From the NCBI GenBank assembly GCA_017531765.1, contig JAFXKJ010000121.1:1-32951 (forward strand): a DNA stretch of 32,951 bases. The letters are read 5' to 3'. Below, in pieces: positions 9,069 to 17,190 of the stretch (position 1 is its first letter; every line of letters starts with the position of its first letter). The translations under genes were made by a program, and so were the position numbers. The notes under the pieces are model-generated. The model worked only from the letters and a program-made list of their open reading frames with translations. It was not told the origin of the DNA and did no database searches. Source of the DNA: Clostridia bacterium. GTDB lineage: Bacteria; Bacillota; Clostridia; Oscillospirales; CAG-272.

Positions 9069-9520
9069 ATACTCTCCCTCCTTAAACCTTCAACTCCGTC
9101 TGAACGAAGATTGCCGTAGTTGCCGTTTTCATAAAATGCTTCCTCGGTGATGTCACCACTGAGAAGTTCATCTTCCGTTAGCGGTACAAGGAAAACGTTC
9201 TGTATGGATGTAATTCCGTCAAATATTGGTACGCCAATGAGTTCTGCGGTTTTATAGCCATCTTTTTTTACAATAAGTACGTATTCCGAATACGGAACCA
9301 CCGCGCTTCCGGGGGATAAAGAAAGACTCCGTGCAGGTGTTGCAAGCTCAAGTGTCTGAGTTATCCCGTCTGAATTGGTCCTGAGAGAAAATGTTTCGCT
9401 GTCAGGGGAAACGTTTGGGGTATAAGAAGTAATATAAACTACTGCATCTTTAATAGGTATCGCCCCCTGTGCCGTTGAAACTTTTACTGTAAGCTTACCT
9501 TTGGAATTTGGAGAATCCAC
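9065..9520 (-). CDS. Carboxypeptidase regulatory-like (transthyretin-fold) domain protein
   Basis: This is a 151-residue protein with no signal peptide or membrane helix. The pattern GKLTVKVST, IKDAVVYITS, TNSDGITQTLEL, YVLIVKKDGYKT is that of a carboxypeptidase-D/transthyretin-like beta sandwich. These domains bind or present surfaces but are not catalytic by themselves. The start is GTG at 9520, set by AAGGAGG 8 bases upstream. It is the first gene of a coupled trio with the two peptidoglycan-binding proteins (4-bp overlap with the next), so it is probably an accessory part of the same assembly. A precise role is not known. Confidence 0.7.
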   Translation of the reverse strand: MDSPNSKGKLTVKVSTAQGAIPIKDAVVYITSYTPNVSPDSETFSLRTNSDGITQTLELATPARSLSLSPGSAVVPYSEYVLIVKKDGYKTAELIGVPIFDGITSIQNVFLVPLTEDELLSGDITEEAFYENGNYGNLRSDGVEGLRRESI

Positions 9521-9554
9521 GCCACTTGCCTCCTTAAAATGAAATCACACCTAC

Positions 9555-9583
9555 ATAGTATTCGCGGAAAACATTTTTGACAC
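9555..9583 (-). promoter_or_regulatory. Weak candidate promoter of the peptidoglycan-binding trio
   Basis: On the minus strand GTGTCA (9578-9583) and TACTAT (9555-9560) are 17 bases apart, each a 4/6 match to sigma-A boxes. The AATACTA segment also approaches the sporulation sigma-G -10 sequence, so the sigma factor is undecided. Confidence 0.3.
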
Positions 9584-9616
9584 TGAGGATTCGCGTCTCT
9601 GATAAGATCGAACAGA

Positions 9617-9663
9617 AAAACTACCTGAAAAAGAGTTTTATACTCTATTCTTCAGGTAGTTTT
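9617..9663 (-). terminator. Hairpin terminator of trmB
   Basis: AAAACTACCTGAA (9617-9629) pairs with 9651-9663, with an inner AGAGT/ACTCT stem. The minus strand runs into TTTTT right after the GC-containing part. It begins 9 bp after the trmB stop. The reverse direction also ends in TTTT, so it may shield both sides. Confidence 0.75.
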
Positions 9664-9672
9664 CTTGTGGCT

Positions 9673-10407
9673 TTATTTATTGATACGTGCTTTTAGCGCT
9701 TTGATTCTGATCCCCTGACTTTTGAAGTTTCTTTCATATTCGGTCTCGATATTTCCTTTGGAAAACTCATCTGACGCATCAAGGTCACGGGTATATGAAA
9801 TAAGTTCGAACTCGCTCTCACCTATACTCTCAAGGGAGAAATCAAAAAAGCTGTCATTGTCGGTTTTTAGCTTAAGCATTCCGCCGGGCATCAGTACACG
9901 GGCATATTCCTTGAGAAAATCGGAATGGGTAAGTCTGCGTGAGGTATAACCCTTTTTAGGCCACGGATCACTGAAATTTGTATAGATAGACTCAACCGAG
10001 TTATCGGGAAGAAGCGAAAGAAAGCTCTTTGCTTCACCGCAATGAAATCTTACGTTACCACGATTAACGGTGGGAATATCATATCTTTCGCCATCGTAAA
10101 GAGTACCGTCGGGTGCAAGCCACGCACCGTGATCGTCAAGTCTTCCAAGACCCTTGGATGTAGCGTATTTCTCAACTGCGCTCATAATAACGTCACCGAC
10201 TCTTTCAAGAGCTATGTAGTTATATTCGGGTTCACTTTCCGAAATACCGCAAATAAAATCGCCCTTGCCGCAACCGATCTCAATTCTGAGTGGACGTTCA
10301 TCTGCGAAAATCCCGTCGATTTCTGCGGAATTTTCAGTACAATTTATGAACAAAGCGGAAAGATTTTGAATTCTTTTTGCTCCGTTCTTCTTTTTTCTCA
10401 TTCTCAT
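9673..10407 (-). CDS. trmB: tRNA (guanine-N7)-methyltransferase TrmB
   Basis: A Rossmann-fold SAM methyltransferase that makes m7G46 in the tRNA variable loop. The SAM loop IEIGCGKGDF is near residue 41, and the family signature NFSDPWPKKGYTSRRLTH is near residue 143. Its aspartate, PWPK and R-R-L-T are the conserved catalytic and tRNA-contacting region. The length of 244 residues is slightly longer than the usual 210-220. The extra residues are a basic N-terminus and a short insertion near 85-110 (DDHGAWLAPDGTLYDGERYD). ATG at 10407 has GGAG about 12 bases upstream. It is a single-gene unit with its own promoter and terminator. Confidence 0.93.
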   Translation of the reverse strand: MRMRKKKNGAKRIQNLSALFINCTENSAEIDGIFADERPLRIEIGCGKGDFICGISESEPEYNYIALERVGDVIMSAVEKYATSKGLGRLDDHGAWLAPDGTLYDGERYDIPTVNRGNVRFHCGEAKSFLSLLPDNSVESIYTNFSDPWPKKGYTSRRLTHSDFLKEYARVLMPGGMLKLKTDNDSFFDFSLESIGESEFELISYTRDLDASDEFSKGNIETEYERNFKSQGIRIKALKARINK

Positions 10408-10409
10408 GC

Positions 10410-10438
10410 TTGATTATTTCTCCGATGTTTGGTATAAT
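10410..10438 (+). promoter_or_regulatory. Sigma-A promoter for the 10562-12583 operon
   Basis: TTGATT (10410-10415) and TATAAT (10433-10438) are separated by 17 bases, with TGG before the -10 box. Transcription from about 10445 would give a leader of about 115 nt. Confidence 0.65.
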
Positions 10439-10489
10439 TAGAGAGGTACATATTTCAGATTACAAATAACCGTACCTTTTAACACTGAT

Positions 10490-10518
10490 AGTATATCACA
10501 ATTTCTCAGACTTGTCCA
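10490..10518 (-). promoter_or_regulatory. Sigma-A promoter of trmB
   Basis: On the minus strand TGGACA (10513-10518, 5/6) and TATACT (10490-10495, 5/6) are 17 bases apart, with TG one base before the -10 box. It faces the plus-strand promoter at 10410-10438, so the two transcripts would overlap by roughly 40 nt at their 5' ends. Confidence 0.65.
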
Positions 10519-10561
10519 TAATTTTTTTGATTTTAGAAATACTGCAAGGAGGGATAATTCG

Positions 10562-11320
10562 TTGAAAAACAGGATTTCCAACAAATTGTACGGTGCACTG
10601 CTCCGTTGCGGAACTCCGCCTGAGATAGCGACAATTTTTGCAAAAAACGCAGAATTTCTCGGTGAGTCAAATGATGAAACCGTAGAGCGAGATAACTATG
10701 AGATCATGGTTACAGCTAAGGCTCTGTCATCTCTTATAAAACGCCATGCAAACAGTGAGTCGGCTCAGACTCCCGCTGTACAACCGTCTAATGTAAAGCC
10801 TACTGCTTCCTTAAATGAAAAGACTGAAGACGGTAATTCTTCCGACACGATCGTTATAGACAAAGAAGACGACGGTGAAACGGAGAAAAAACAGGAGAAA
10901 AAGAAAAATGTATTTTGGGAAAAGCTTGAAAGTCTGCCTGTCTGGCTGAGAAATACACTCGCTTTCCTTCTTCCCTCGCTTATGTATCTATTCATGATCC
11001 TTCTTACTGTTTTGGTAGTCGTCCTTATTGCAGGGTGCATCCTTGGAATGATAGCAATGACTATTGCGGGAATTATTCTCTTCATTGTGGGACTTCTCTA
11101 CGGTGTATCACAGATCAACGTTTTTCCCGCGGCGGCATATTACGAGATAGGTCTTGGTCTTATCCTCGGCGGCGCATCGGCGCTTCTCATTGTTCTTCTC
11201 TACAATGCACTAACAAAGCTTCTTCCCTTCTCATTAAAATTCGGCATTAAAAAGCTGAGAAAGCTTACGATGGCGTTCAGTAATTTCAGAGCCGAAATGA
11301 GAGATAAAGCTGTTTCTTAA
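10562..11320 (+). CDS. Membrane protein with helical N-terminal domain (DUF1700/HAAS-like context)
   Basis: Residues 1-62 look like a small helical cytoplasmic domain. Residues about 65-115 are a charged, low-complexity linker. Residues about 128-235 hold three or four membrane helices. The start is TTG at 10562, supported by AAGGAGGG ending 8 bases upstream; no ATG is near. It is followed after 35 bp by a DUF4097-like protein. This pairing of a helical-domain membrane protein with a DUF4097 protein resembles the PadR-DUF1700-DUF4097 envelope-stress loci of Firmicutes, but no PadR regulator is present here and the N-terminal similarity is only by shape. The function is unknown. Confidence 0.75.
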   Translation: MKNRISNKLYGALLRCGTPPEIATIFAKNAEFLGESNDETVERDNYEIMVTAKALSSLIKRHANSESAQTPAVQPSNVKPTASLNEKTEDGNSSDTIVIDKEDDGETEKKQEKKKNVFWEKLESLPVWLRNTLAFLLPSLMYLFMILLTVLVVVLIAGCILGMIAMTIAGIILFIVGLLYGVSQINVFPAAAYYEIGLGLILGGASALLIVLLYNALTKLLPFSLKFGIKKLRKLTMAFSNFRAEMRDKAVS

Positions 11321-11355
11321 AGTCTACAAATCCATAGGGAAAGGAATGCCAACAC

Positions 11356-12306
11356 ATGAAACTTGGTTCAATAGTCGGAATTGCATTTTCATGTCTGCTG
11401 ATCATAGCGGGTATAGTTCTGTGTGTTATGGGAACTAACAAAGCAGAAGAAGCAGGACAGTTTTTATTCACTCAGCGCAGTGAAGAAGGAACTTACTACT
11501 GCGAAAAGATAGCCAAAGGCACTAATCGTGTGAAAATACAGTTCAAAAATGCCGATGTCACCGTTATAGGCGGCGCCGAAAAATCACAGATTGAATTTAT
11601 AAACTTCAACCCCAATCTTTATAACGTTTCAGTAACTCCGAATATTCTGTCCTTCGAAGAGATGCCCAGCCTCACTTCAATAGTTGACATAGGCGAAAAC
11701 GGTATTAATTTCAAAGGTCTCAGATATCTTCTTGATTTTGATAATTACAACTACGACGATCTTAATAAAAGTGTTGTTATCAGTCTTGCCGATGACAGTG
11801 ACATCAAGATTCTTGATATTTCGGGTGAAAAGAGCAAGGTAACGCTGAAAAATGTCAAGCTCGACGGTGACCTTTCACTGAAAATCGATTCCGGAAGTAT
11901 ATCTGTCGATGATTTCTCTACCACCTCCACTCTCGAAATAATCGGAAGTAACCTTAACTCAAATATTAAAGGCTTCTCAGGCTCAACACTTCGCTGTAAT
12001 TCAACCAAGGCTGTGTTGAATATAACCGAAAGCTCAGCTAAAAATACAGAAATTGACGTTAAGAACGGAGCTGTTGAATATATGACACGTGACGTTCTCT
12101 CAAACGGATTCTTTAACATTTCCAGTAAAAGCGGCTCTGTGACCGTAAACGACGACAAAATTACCGAAGCGATATTCTCTTCTCCGGAGAATTACGAAAC
12201 AAGTCTTACCGTTATTACCGAAGACGCTTCAATAAACATTTCGTATGAAGTCGAAACAGCACCGGATACTCCCTCTCAGACCCCCACAGATACCGTAATC
12301 CAATAA
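11356..12306 (+). CDS. Membrane-anchored DUF4097-like beta-helix protein
   Basis: An N-terminal membrane helix or uncleaved signal (about residues 5-26) is followed by an extracytoplasmic part. From about residue 130 to 275 this shows short regular beta turns (SGEKSKVTLKNVKLDGDLSL, SGSISVDDFS, KSGSVTVNDD) typical of the DUF4097 right-handed beta-helix. The C-terminus is Thr/Pro-rich. AAAGGA lies about 10 bases before the ATG. It is the second gene of the 10562 operon. DUF4097 proteins are often tied to envelope stress sensing, but no biochemical role is established and none is claimed. Confidence 0.75.
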   Translation: MKLGSIVGIAFSCLLIIAGIVLCVMGTNKAEEAGQFLFTQRSEEGTYYCEKIAKGTNRVKIQFKNADVTVIGGAEKSQIEFINFNPNLYNVSVTPNILSFEEMPSLTSIVDIGENGINFKGLRYLLDFDNYNYDDLNKSVVISLADDSDIKILDISGEKSKVTLKNVKLDGDLSLKIDSGSISVDDFSTTSTLEIIGSNLNSNIKGFSGSTLRCNSTKAVLNITESSAKNTEIDVKNGAVEYMTRDVLSNGFFNISSKSGSVTVNDDKITEAIFSSPENYETSLTVITEDASINISYEVETAPDTPSQTPTDTVIQ

Positions 12307-12334
12307 AATCACCTATAAACAAGGAGAAAATAAA

Positions 12335-12583
12335 ATGACACATTCATACAAAACAAAGGGTACTTGTTCCTCGCAGATCACTTTTGAAATTGTTGACGGT
12401 ATAATTAAAAACGTTGTATTCACAGGCGGTTGCAACGGAAACCTGAAGGCTATCTCAAAGCTTGTAGAAGGCAGAAATGCCGCTGAGGTTGCCGAAACTC
12501 TCAAAGGTAACACCTGCGGTCCCAGGGCAACTTCTTGTGCTGATCAGCTTTCACGTGCCATCACAGAGGCTCTTAATGCATGA
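12335..12583 (+). CDS. TSCPD-domain protein (TIGR03905-type)
   Basis: An 82-residue protein with the TSCPD-domain pattern: TCSSQITFEI near residue 10, NVVFTGGCNGNLKAISKLVE near 28, and NTCGPRATSCADQLSRAI near the end, where the motif TSCADQL stands for TSCPDQL. The four conserved cysteines suggest metal binding. The same domain forms the C-terminus of some B12-dependent ribonucleotide reductases, but this stand-alone form has no known function. AAGGAG precedes the ATG, and a strong terminator follows within 30 bp, closing the operon. Confidence 0.88.
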   Translation: MTHSYKTKGTCSSQITFEIVDGIIKNVVFTGGCNGNLKAISKLVEGRNAAEVAETLKGNTCGPRATSCADQLSRAITEALNA

Positions 12584-12609
12584 GCACTATTACTTAGTTG
12601 TAGTACACC

Positions 12610-12654
12610 AAAAAACCAAGGCAACCGTTTGCTCACGGTTGCCTTGGTTTTTTT
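12610..12654. terminator. Strong bidirectional terminator
   Basis: A perfect GC-containing stem (12614-12628 against 12635-12649) has a 6-nt loop and is flanked by A6 on the left and T7 on the right. It therefore ends the plus-strand operon finishing at 12583 and, in reverse, the minus-strand operon finishing at 12697. Confidence 0.9.
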
Positions 12655-12696
12655 AATTTACATTACAAACGAAGAAAGCCGAACCCCTTTACGTTT

Positions 12697-14610
12697 TTAG
12701 TCAAGACTGTTGTAAATATAAATGCTGTCTTCAAATGAAACACCTTCAGAGTCTTCATTATCGGGATGATAGAGCACCTTAGGGGCGTTAAACTTTACTT
12801 CAGTTTTTGACGTTAATTCTCCGTCCTCATTATAGGTTGAACTGCTTGCCGACGATAAATTCTTTTTGTCGTCATACTTGTATTCATACCTATATTTTTT
12901 GGTCAATTCGTTATTGTCGTCATATTCTGAAAGAACCTCTTTGATAATATTACCTTCACCGTCATACTCACATTTATATTTTGTCTTGCTGATCAATTCA
13001 TTGTCACCGTCAGACGTTGTAATGCGTGTACCTGTACAGTTACCTTTATCGTCGTACTGATTAATACGTTCGATTACTCTGGTAATTTTAAGGTTTTCAT
13101 CATAATACACTCGTGAATATTCACTGCAGTTACCATCACTGTCGAATACACACTCATACTTGATCTTACTTTCGAGCTCACCGTCAACATACTTATTCGA
13201 AACCATGGAGGTTATCTCTCCGTCATCGTTATACTCGAACTGAAATTTAGTTTCCTCCTTTGACCCATCGTATGAATAGTCCATGTAATACGTTTCATTT
13301 CCGTAATTGTCATAAGTAGTTTTATCGGTCAAATTTCCGTCACTGTCATATAGTTTGATTTCTTTAATTTCACCGTCAGAGTAATAACTTTTTTCGCTGA
13401 GAATATTTCCATCTTCATCATACTTCGAATAATGAATCAAGTTGTTATCGTCATCATATTCGTAATCATAGGTGTATTCATCAACCTCTACTGTAAGTTT
13501 ACCCTCTTCATCACAATTACTTACAGTCTGTTTTATCACATTATCGTTTTTGTCAAATTCAGTTTTAGTTTTTCTCCAAGATCCGTCGCTGTAATTATAT
13601 TTTTGTAACTTAATGTTACCGTTTTCATCGTACTCGCGTAGTGAGTATAATTCTTTTTCACCTGAATCATAATCATATTGTTTTGCGCTTAAAAGTGAAC
13701 CGTCACTGTAATATTGATATTCATAAGAATATCTGTACGTTACAACTCCGGCACTGTTAGTCACTTCGTATTGGGTACAGTTACCGTATTTGTCATATTC
13801 CATAACATATATATTTTTGGTAACCATCTCACCTTCGTCATTTAAAGCTTTATTAGTAGCTGTTACCTCACCGTAAATAACAGAGAAATCCTTAAGGATC
13901 GTTTCGGTATCCTTAAAATCCTCACATTCCCTGAATTGATAATACGCATTTGACGTCATATTAAATTTGAGCATCATTTTACCTACATAATAGTGATAAA
14001 CAGGCGCAAGAATCGGTGAAAGGAGCATAATGACAAGAGCAATAACAAAAAGTGAGGAAACGGCGATAATAAGTGCTCTTAAAGGTTTTTTAATAGTTTT
14101 TTTATCTTTCCTCTTTTTCTTTTCCGACATATTCCTGTCATTGAAATCACTGAGAGTTTCTCTTATTATCTCACCGCAATTATCACAGAAAAACTCAACA
14201 GTTTCGTCACCGATAATAATATGATTTCCCGATGTATGCTTGTGTCCCAGAGGAGCTATAGGCTGTTCTTCTTTAATACCGCATAGTTCACAAATGCGGA
14301 TCTGACTGCCTGCCTCTGTACACGTTGAAAATTTTTGAGTCGACCAATTACTCCATTTATGCCCCGTGTTATGAATTATATCGGTTTTGGTCTCGCTGCA
14401 GTATGAACAGCAATACTTTCTATAGCCATTTTCCAAACAAGTGGGGGCGACTTCTTCTGTAAGTACCCATGAATGATCAGATACAGGCTTAAAATTATCC
14501 TTGTGTTCATAACCGCAATCACATTTATGTAACGTATAACCTATACTTTTACACGTGGGGGCGACCACAGTTTCATTAAATTTGTGAATATGTATTCCGT
14601 TTGATTCCAT
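12697..14610 (-). CDS. Large membrane protein: zinc-ribbon-like repeats, one helix, YD-like repeats
   Basis: Not assignable to one family. From the chosen start, residues about 1-125 hold three units of the type H-x-W...APTC...G...C-x-C, then a C-x2-C pair (FFCDNCG, about 142). A very basic stretch (KKKRKDKKTIKK, about 163) precedes a single membrane helix at about 180-205. Residues about 260-610 are a chain of roughly a dozen units with Y-D-x2-G-N/E and Y-x-D-G, resembling YD/RHS-type or MORN-like repeats. The basic residues on the N-side predict the Cys repeats are cytoplasmic and the YD-like repeats outside. ATG at 14610 is preferred over 14622 because GGAG lies 8 bases before it. The gene begins about 20 bp past the flavoprotein stop. 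Function unknown. Confidence 0.75.
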   Translation of the reverse strand: MESNGIHIHKFNETVVAPTCKSIGYTLHKCDCGYEHKDNFKPVSDHSWVLTEEVAPTCLENGYRKYCCSYCSETKTDIIHNTGHKWSNWSTQKFSTCTEAGSQIRICELCGIKEEQPIAPLGHKHTSGNHIIIGDETVEFFCDNCGEIIRETLSDFNDRNMSEKKKRKDKKTIKKPLRALIIAVSSLFVIALVIMLLSPILAPVYHYYVGKMMLKFNMTSNAYYQFRECEDFKDTETILKDFSVIYGEVTATNKALNDEGEMVTKNIYVMEYDKYGNCTQYEVTNSAGVVTYRYSYEYQYYSDGSLLSAKQYDYDSGEKELYSLREYDENGNIKLQKYNYSDGSWRKTKTEFDKNDNVIKQTVSNCDEEGKLTVEVDEYTYDYEYDDDNNLIHYSKYDEDGNILSEKSYYSDGEIKEIKLYDSDGNLTDKTTYDNYGNETYYMDYSYDGSKEETKFQFEYNDDGEITSMVSNKYVDGELESKIKYECVFDSDGNCSEYSRVYYDENLKITRVIERINQYDDKGNCTGTRITTSDGDNELISKTKYKCEYDGEGNIIKEVLSEYDDNNELTKKYRYEYKYDDKKNLSSASSSTYNEDGELTSKTEVKFNAPKVLYHPDNEDSEGVSFEDSIYIYNSLD

Positions 14611-14628
14611 ATTTGTCTCCATCTGACT

Positions 14629-16418
14629 TTATATACCTTTTTTTGATGTTCTCGACCTTGCAAGCAGTTTTTCAAACCAAAGCTCACCGTTTGGCAACGG
14701 AGAAACATTGCAAAGCTCAGATACGCCGCCGCGTGTTACAGTACGTGTAGTTCTCTTTTCGCTGTCTTTCGCAGGCTTTCTGTCAACAAATGCCGAACCG
14801 TGTGAACCGATGACCTCGCCTGAACAGATCATCGCCGACAGAACGCTTCTTTGAGTAAGTACCGTATCGTACAATTTGAAAAGACTATTCATTTCATAGT
14901 TATCTGAGATCACGGCAACATTGAAAAAATCGTCGGCTAAATAAGAAACCTTTTTGTACAGTTCACGCATCTTGCCGAGATTTCTGTCAAAATCCGCCGC
15001 GCAACTCATTTCATGCTGCAATTCTTTCATAAGGCTCATAACATTCGACTCTCCGTACTTGATCTCGGGGAGCTTGTAATCTGTGCTTTCGGGGATCACC
15101 GTACCGCGAGAGGCAATGTGTTCAGAAGCACGAATACTGCCCACCTGAGTGGAATTCAGGGCGCTTCCGCCGGGACGGTAAACACCGAAGGTTCCCGCCG
15201 CTTCTCCTGCCGCATACAGACCCTCGATCTCCGTTTGCCAAGCTCCGTCTACAGTAACGCCACCGTTACAGTGCTGAGCACAAACCGCAATTTCAAGTCT
15301 CTCGGAATAAAGGTCGATTCCGTGAGAAGCATAAAGCTCAATTGCACCCTCATTCATTTTAGAGAGTCTTTCGATTGGCGTACCGAACAAAGCATTTGAA
15401 TTATTCAAATAATCATATGCTTCTTCGCTTAATGCTTCAAAACCGTTTTCGAGTCCCCGAGGATTTCTTCTGAAATCAAGGTATACCCTATTTCCCTTCT
15501 TGGTTTCCTCGGCGCACAGAAGATCCACAATTGACGAGTCATTTGCTTTCCTTACGTCGAATGGCCATTGATATCCTTTAAGGAATATCATTCCAAGGGA
15601 TCTTTTGCCAAGAGTATCAAAGAGAAACTCTCTCTCTTCGCCATCGGGTGAAACCGAAAATAGGTCGGCAAAACCTGCTGATAAGTACCTGACAGATTCC
15701 ATCTGAAAGCGGTACTTGCGATACCGTACTGCCACTCCTCAAGGTTAGATAAAGATGCGCCTGCATCAATCGCAAGTGAAGTCGCGCCGTGCTGACTTTC
15801 GGGATAAACAGTATTTTCATAAATTCCCGCAGGTCCGCCTGTACACAGAATCACGTTGGAACACTGTAAAACTGTCAGATCTCCGTTATAGACGGAAACT
15901 GCCGCGATACCGCAGACCTTTCCGTCTTTTGTGAGGATCTTAATGACTCTCTGCATATCAATGATTTCAACACCCATGCCGATAACAGCACTTTCAAGCG
16001 CTTCGGTCATGTATTTTGAAGTAAGAGGACCGCATGATGTTGCCCGTCGACGGGGGTCGTGATCGGTTTTATACCCCGCATATTCACCGTATTCGTTACA
16101 CGGGAACGGAACACCAAGCTCCACAAGATTCATGAAAGCTCTGACAGAGTACGCCGCCTCTACCATTGCGTGTTCGCCCATGACACCGCCTCCGTCATAG
16201 AGTGTCTGTGCCATTTCTCTGACACTGTCAGCATCTTCCCCGGCAAGAGATAGCTTATAATAGGTCTGCTTATCGCTTCCTGTGTTTCTTGATGTTCCCA
16301 TGAAGCGTCCTTCGGTTATAACGGCAATATCAGAGACACCAAGGCGCATTAGTCTGTATGCCGCGTTATACCCCGCGCAACCTGTACCGATGATCAATGT
16401 GTTATAGTACTTTTTCAT
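14629..16418 (-). pseudogene. FAD-dependent fumarate-reductase-like flavoprotein, broken by a frameshift
   Basis: Two reading frames together encode one flavoprotein of about 597 residues, the usual size of the FAD_binding_2 family. The first (16418 to about 15660) has the dinucleotide loop IIGTGCAGYNAAYRL near residue 8, TSCGPLTSKYM near 130 and CTGGPAGIYENTVYP near 191. The second continues with EGLYAAGEAAGTFGVYRPGG and ALNSTQVGS, the flavin-binding C-terminal part. Homology runs from WNLSGTYQQVLPTYF straight into SVSPDGEEREFLF if one T is added to the TTTT run at 15657-15660, so a single base is missing. The ATG overlaps the SDR stop (ATGA). This is either a real null allele or a sequencing error. 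The substrate is unknown. Confidence 0.85.
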
Positions 16419-17170
16419 AAGCTTCTGATATGCATACCGCCGTCTACGACGAAAGAGGCACCTGTGGTATATCCGAAGGTTCCGTCGCAAAGAGCGAGAA
16501 CAGCCTTTGCAACATCCTCAGGCATACCCCAACGTCCCGTGGGCACAAGTCCGTCTGCTATAAGCTTGTCGTATTTTCCCTTCACCGCTTCAGTCATTCC
16601 CGTATATATTATTCCGGGACAAACTTCGTTTACAAGTATACCTTCTGAGGCAAGTCGGTCTGCAAAAAGCTTGGTGATCATTGAAACGCCCGCCTTTGAA
16701 ATGCAGTATTCGCCTCTGCTCGGTGAGCTTGTGTATGCGGAGCATGAAGAAATATTCACTATATATCCACGAATACCGTCACATTTCTCCTGAGCGAGCA
16801 TATAATTTGCAACCTTCTGTGTAAGGAAAAGCGCGCCTTTGGTATTGATATTCATTACCTCATCGTAGCTTTCCTCAGTCATTTCAAGGATATCTCGTCT
16901 TACACGGGGGGCGATACCTGCCGCATTAACAAGAACGGTGATCCTACCATTGCCTTGTGCGGTATCAAACAAACGGCATCTTGCGTTTTCATCTGAAATA
17001 TCTCCGCTGACGTACGTTAGACTGTACCCGTCGAAATCCGAGAGGTTGGGCTGAGTGCTTCTGCCCATTCCGACAATTTGATAACCTTTATTTGCAAGAG
17101 CAAGAGCGCAAGCCTTACCGATTCCTCCCGCTACACCCGTTACAATGGCAACTTTGTTTTCAATATTCAT
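16415..17170 (-). CDS. Short-chain dehydrogenase/reductase (SDR)
   Basis: A classical SDR of 251 residues with NAD(P)-binding TGVAGGIGKA near residue 11, NAAG near 86, a catalytic serine in SSCSAY, and Y-C-I-S-K (YxxxK). The C-terminal VDGG motif is typical. It interconverts a hydroxyl and a ketone with NAD(P)H. Similarity to FabG and hydroxysteroid dehydrogenases is at family level only, so the substrate is open. GAGG lies about 8 bases before the ATG, 20 bp after the flavin oxidoreductase. The stop overlaps the flavoprotein ATG. The three genes therefore read as one oxidoreductase operon. Confidence 0.92.
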   Translation of the reverse strand: MNIENKVAIVTGVAGGIGKACALALANKGYQIVGMGRSTQPNLSDFDGYSLTYVSGDISDENARCRLFDTAQGNGRITVLVNAAGIAPRVRRDILEMTEESYDEVMNINTKGALFLTQKVANYMLAQEKCDGIRGYIVNISSCSAYTSSPSRGEYCISKAGVSMITKLFADRLASEGILVNEVCPGIIYTGMTEAVKGKYDKLIADGLVPTGRWGMPEDVAKAVLALCDGTFGYTTGASFVVDGGMHIRSL

Positions 17171-17190
17171 ATTAATTTACCTCAGAATTA

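Noticed and set aside
10445..10482. A leader attenuator or riboswitch before the 10562 gene
   Set aside because: Only a 6-bp AGGTAC/GTACCT pairing with a long loop and TTTT is visible, too weak to call.
12866..13700. DNA repeats in the YD-like region taken as a CRISPR or satellite array
   Set aside because: The repetition comes from degenerate Y-D-x-x-G codons with variable spacing, and the protein frame stays open throughout.
15657..15660. Programmed -1 frameshift in the flavoprotein gene
   Set aside because: No X-XXY-YYZ heptamer fits the zero frame at this point. A simple base loss in a T run explains the data better.
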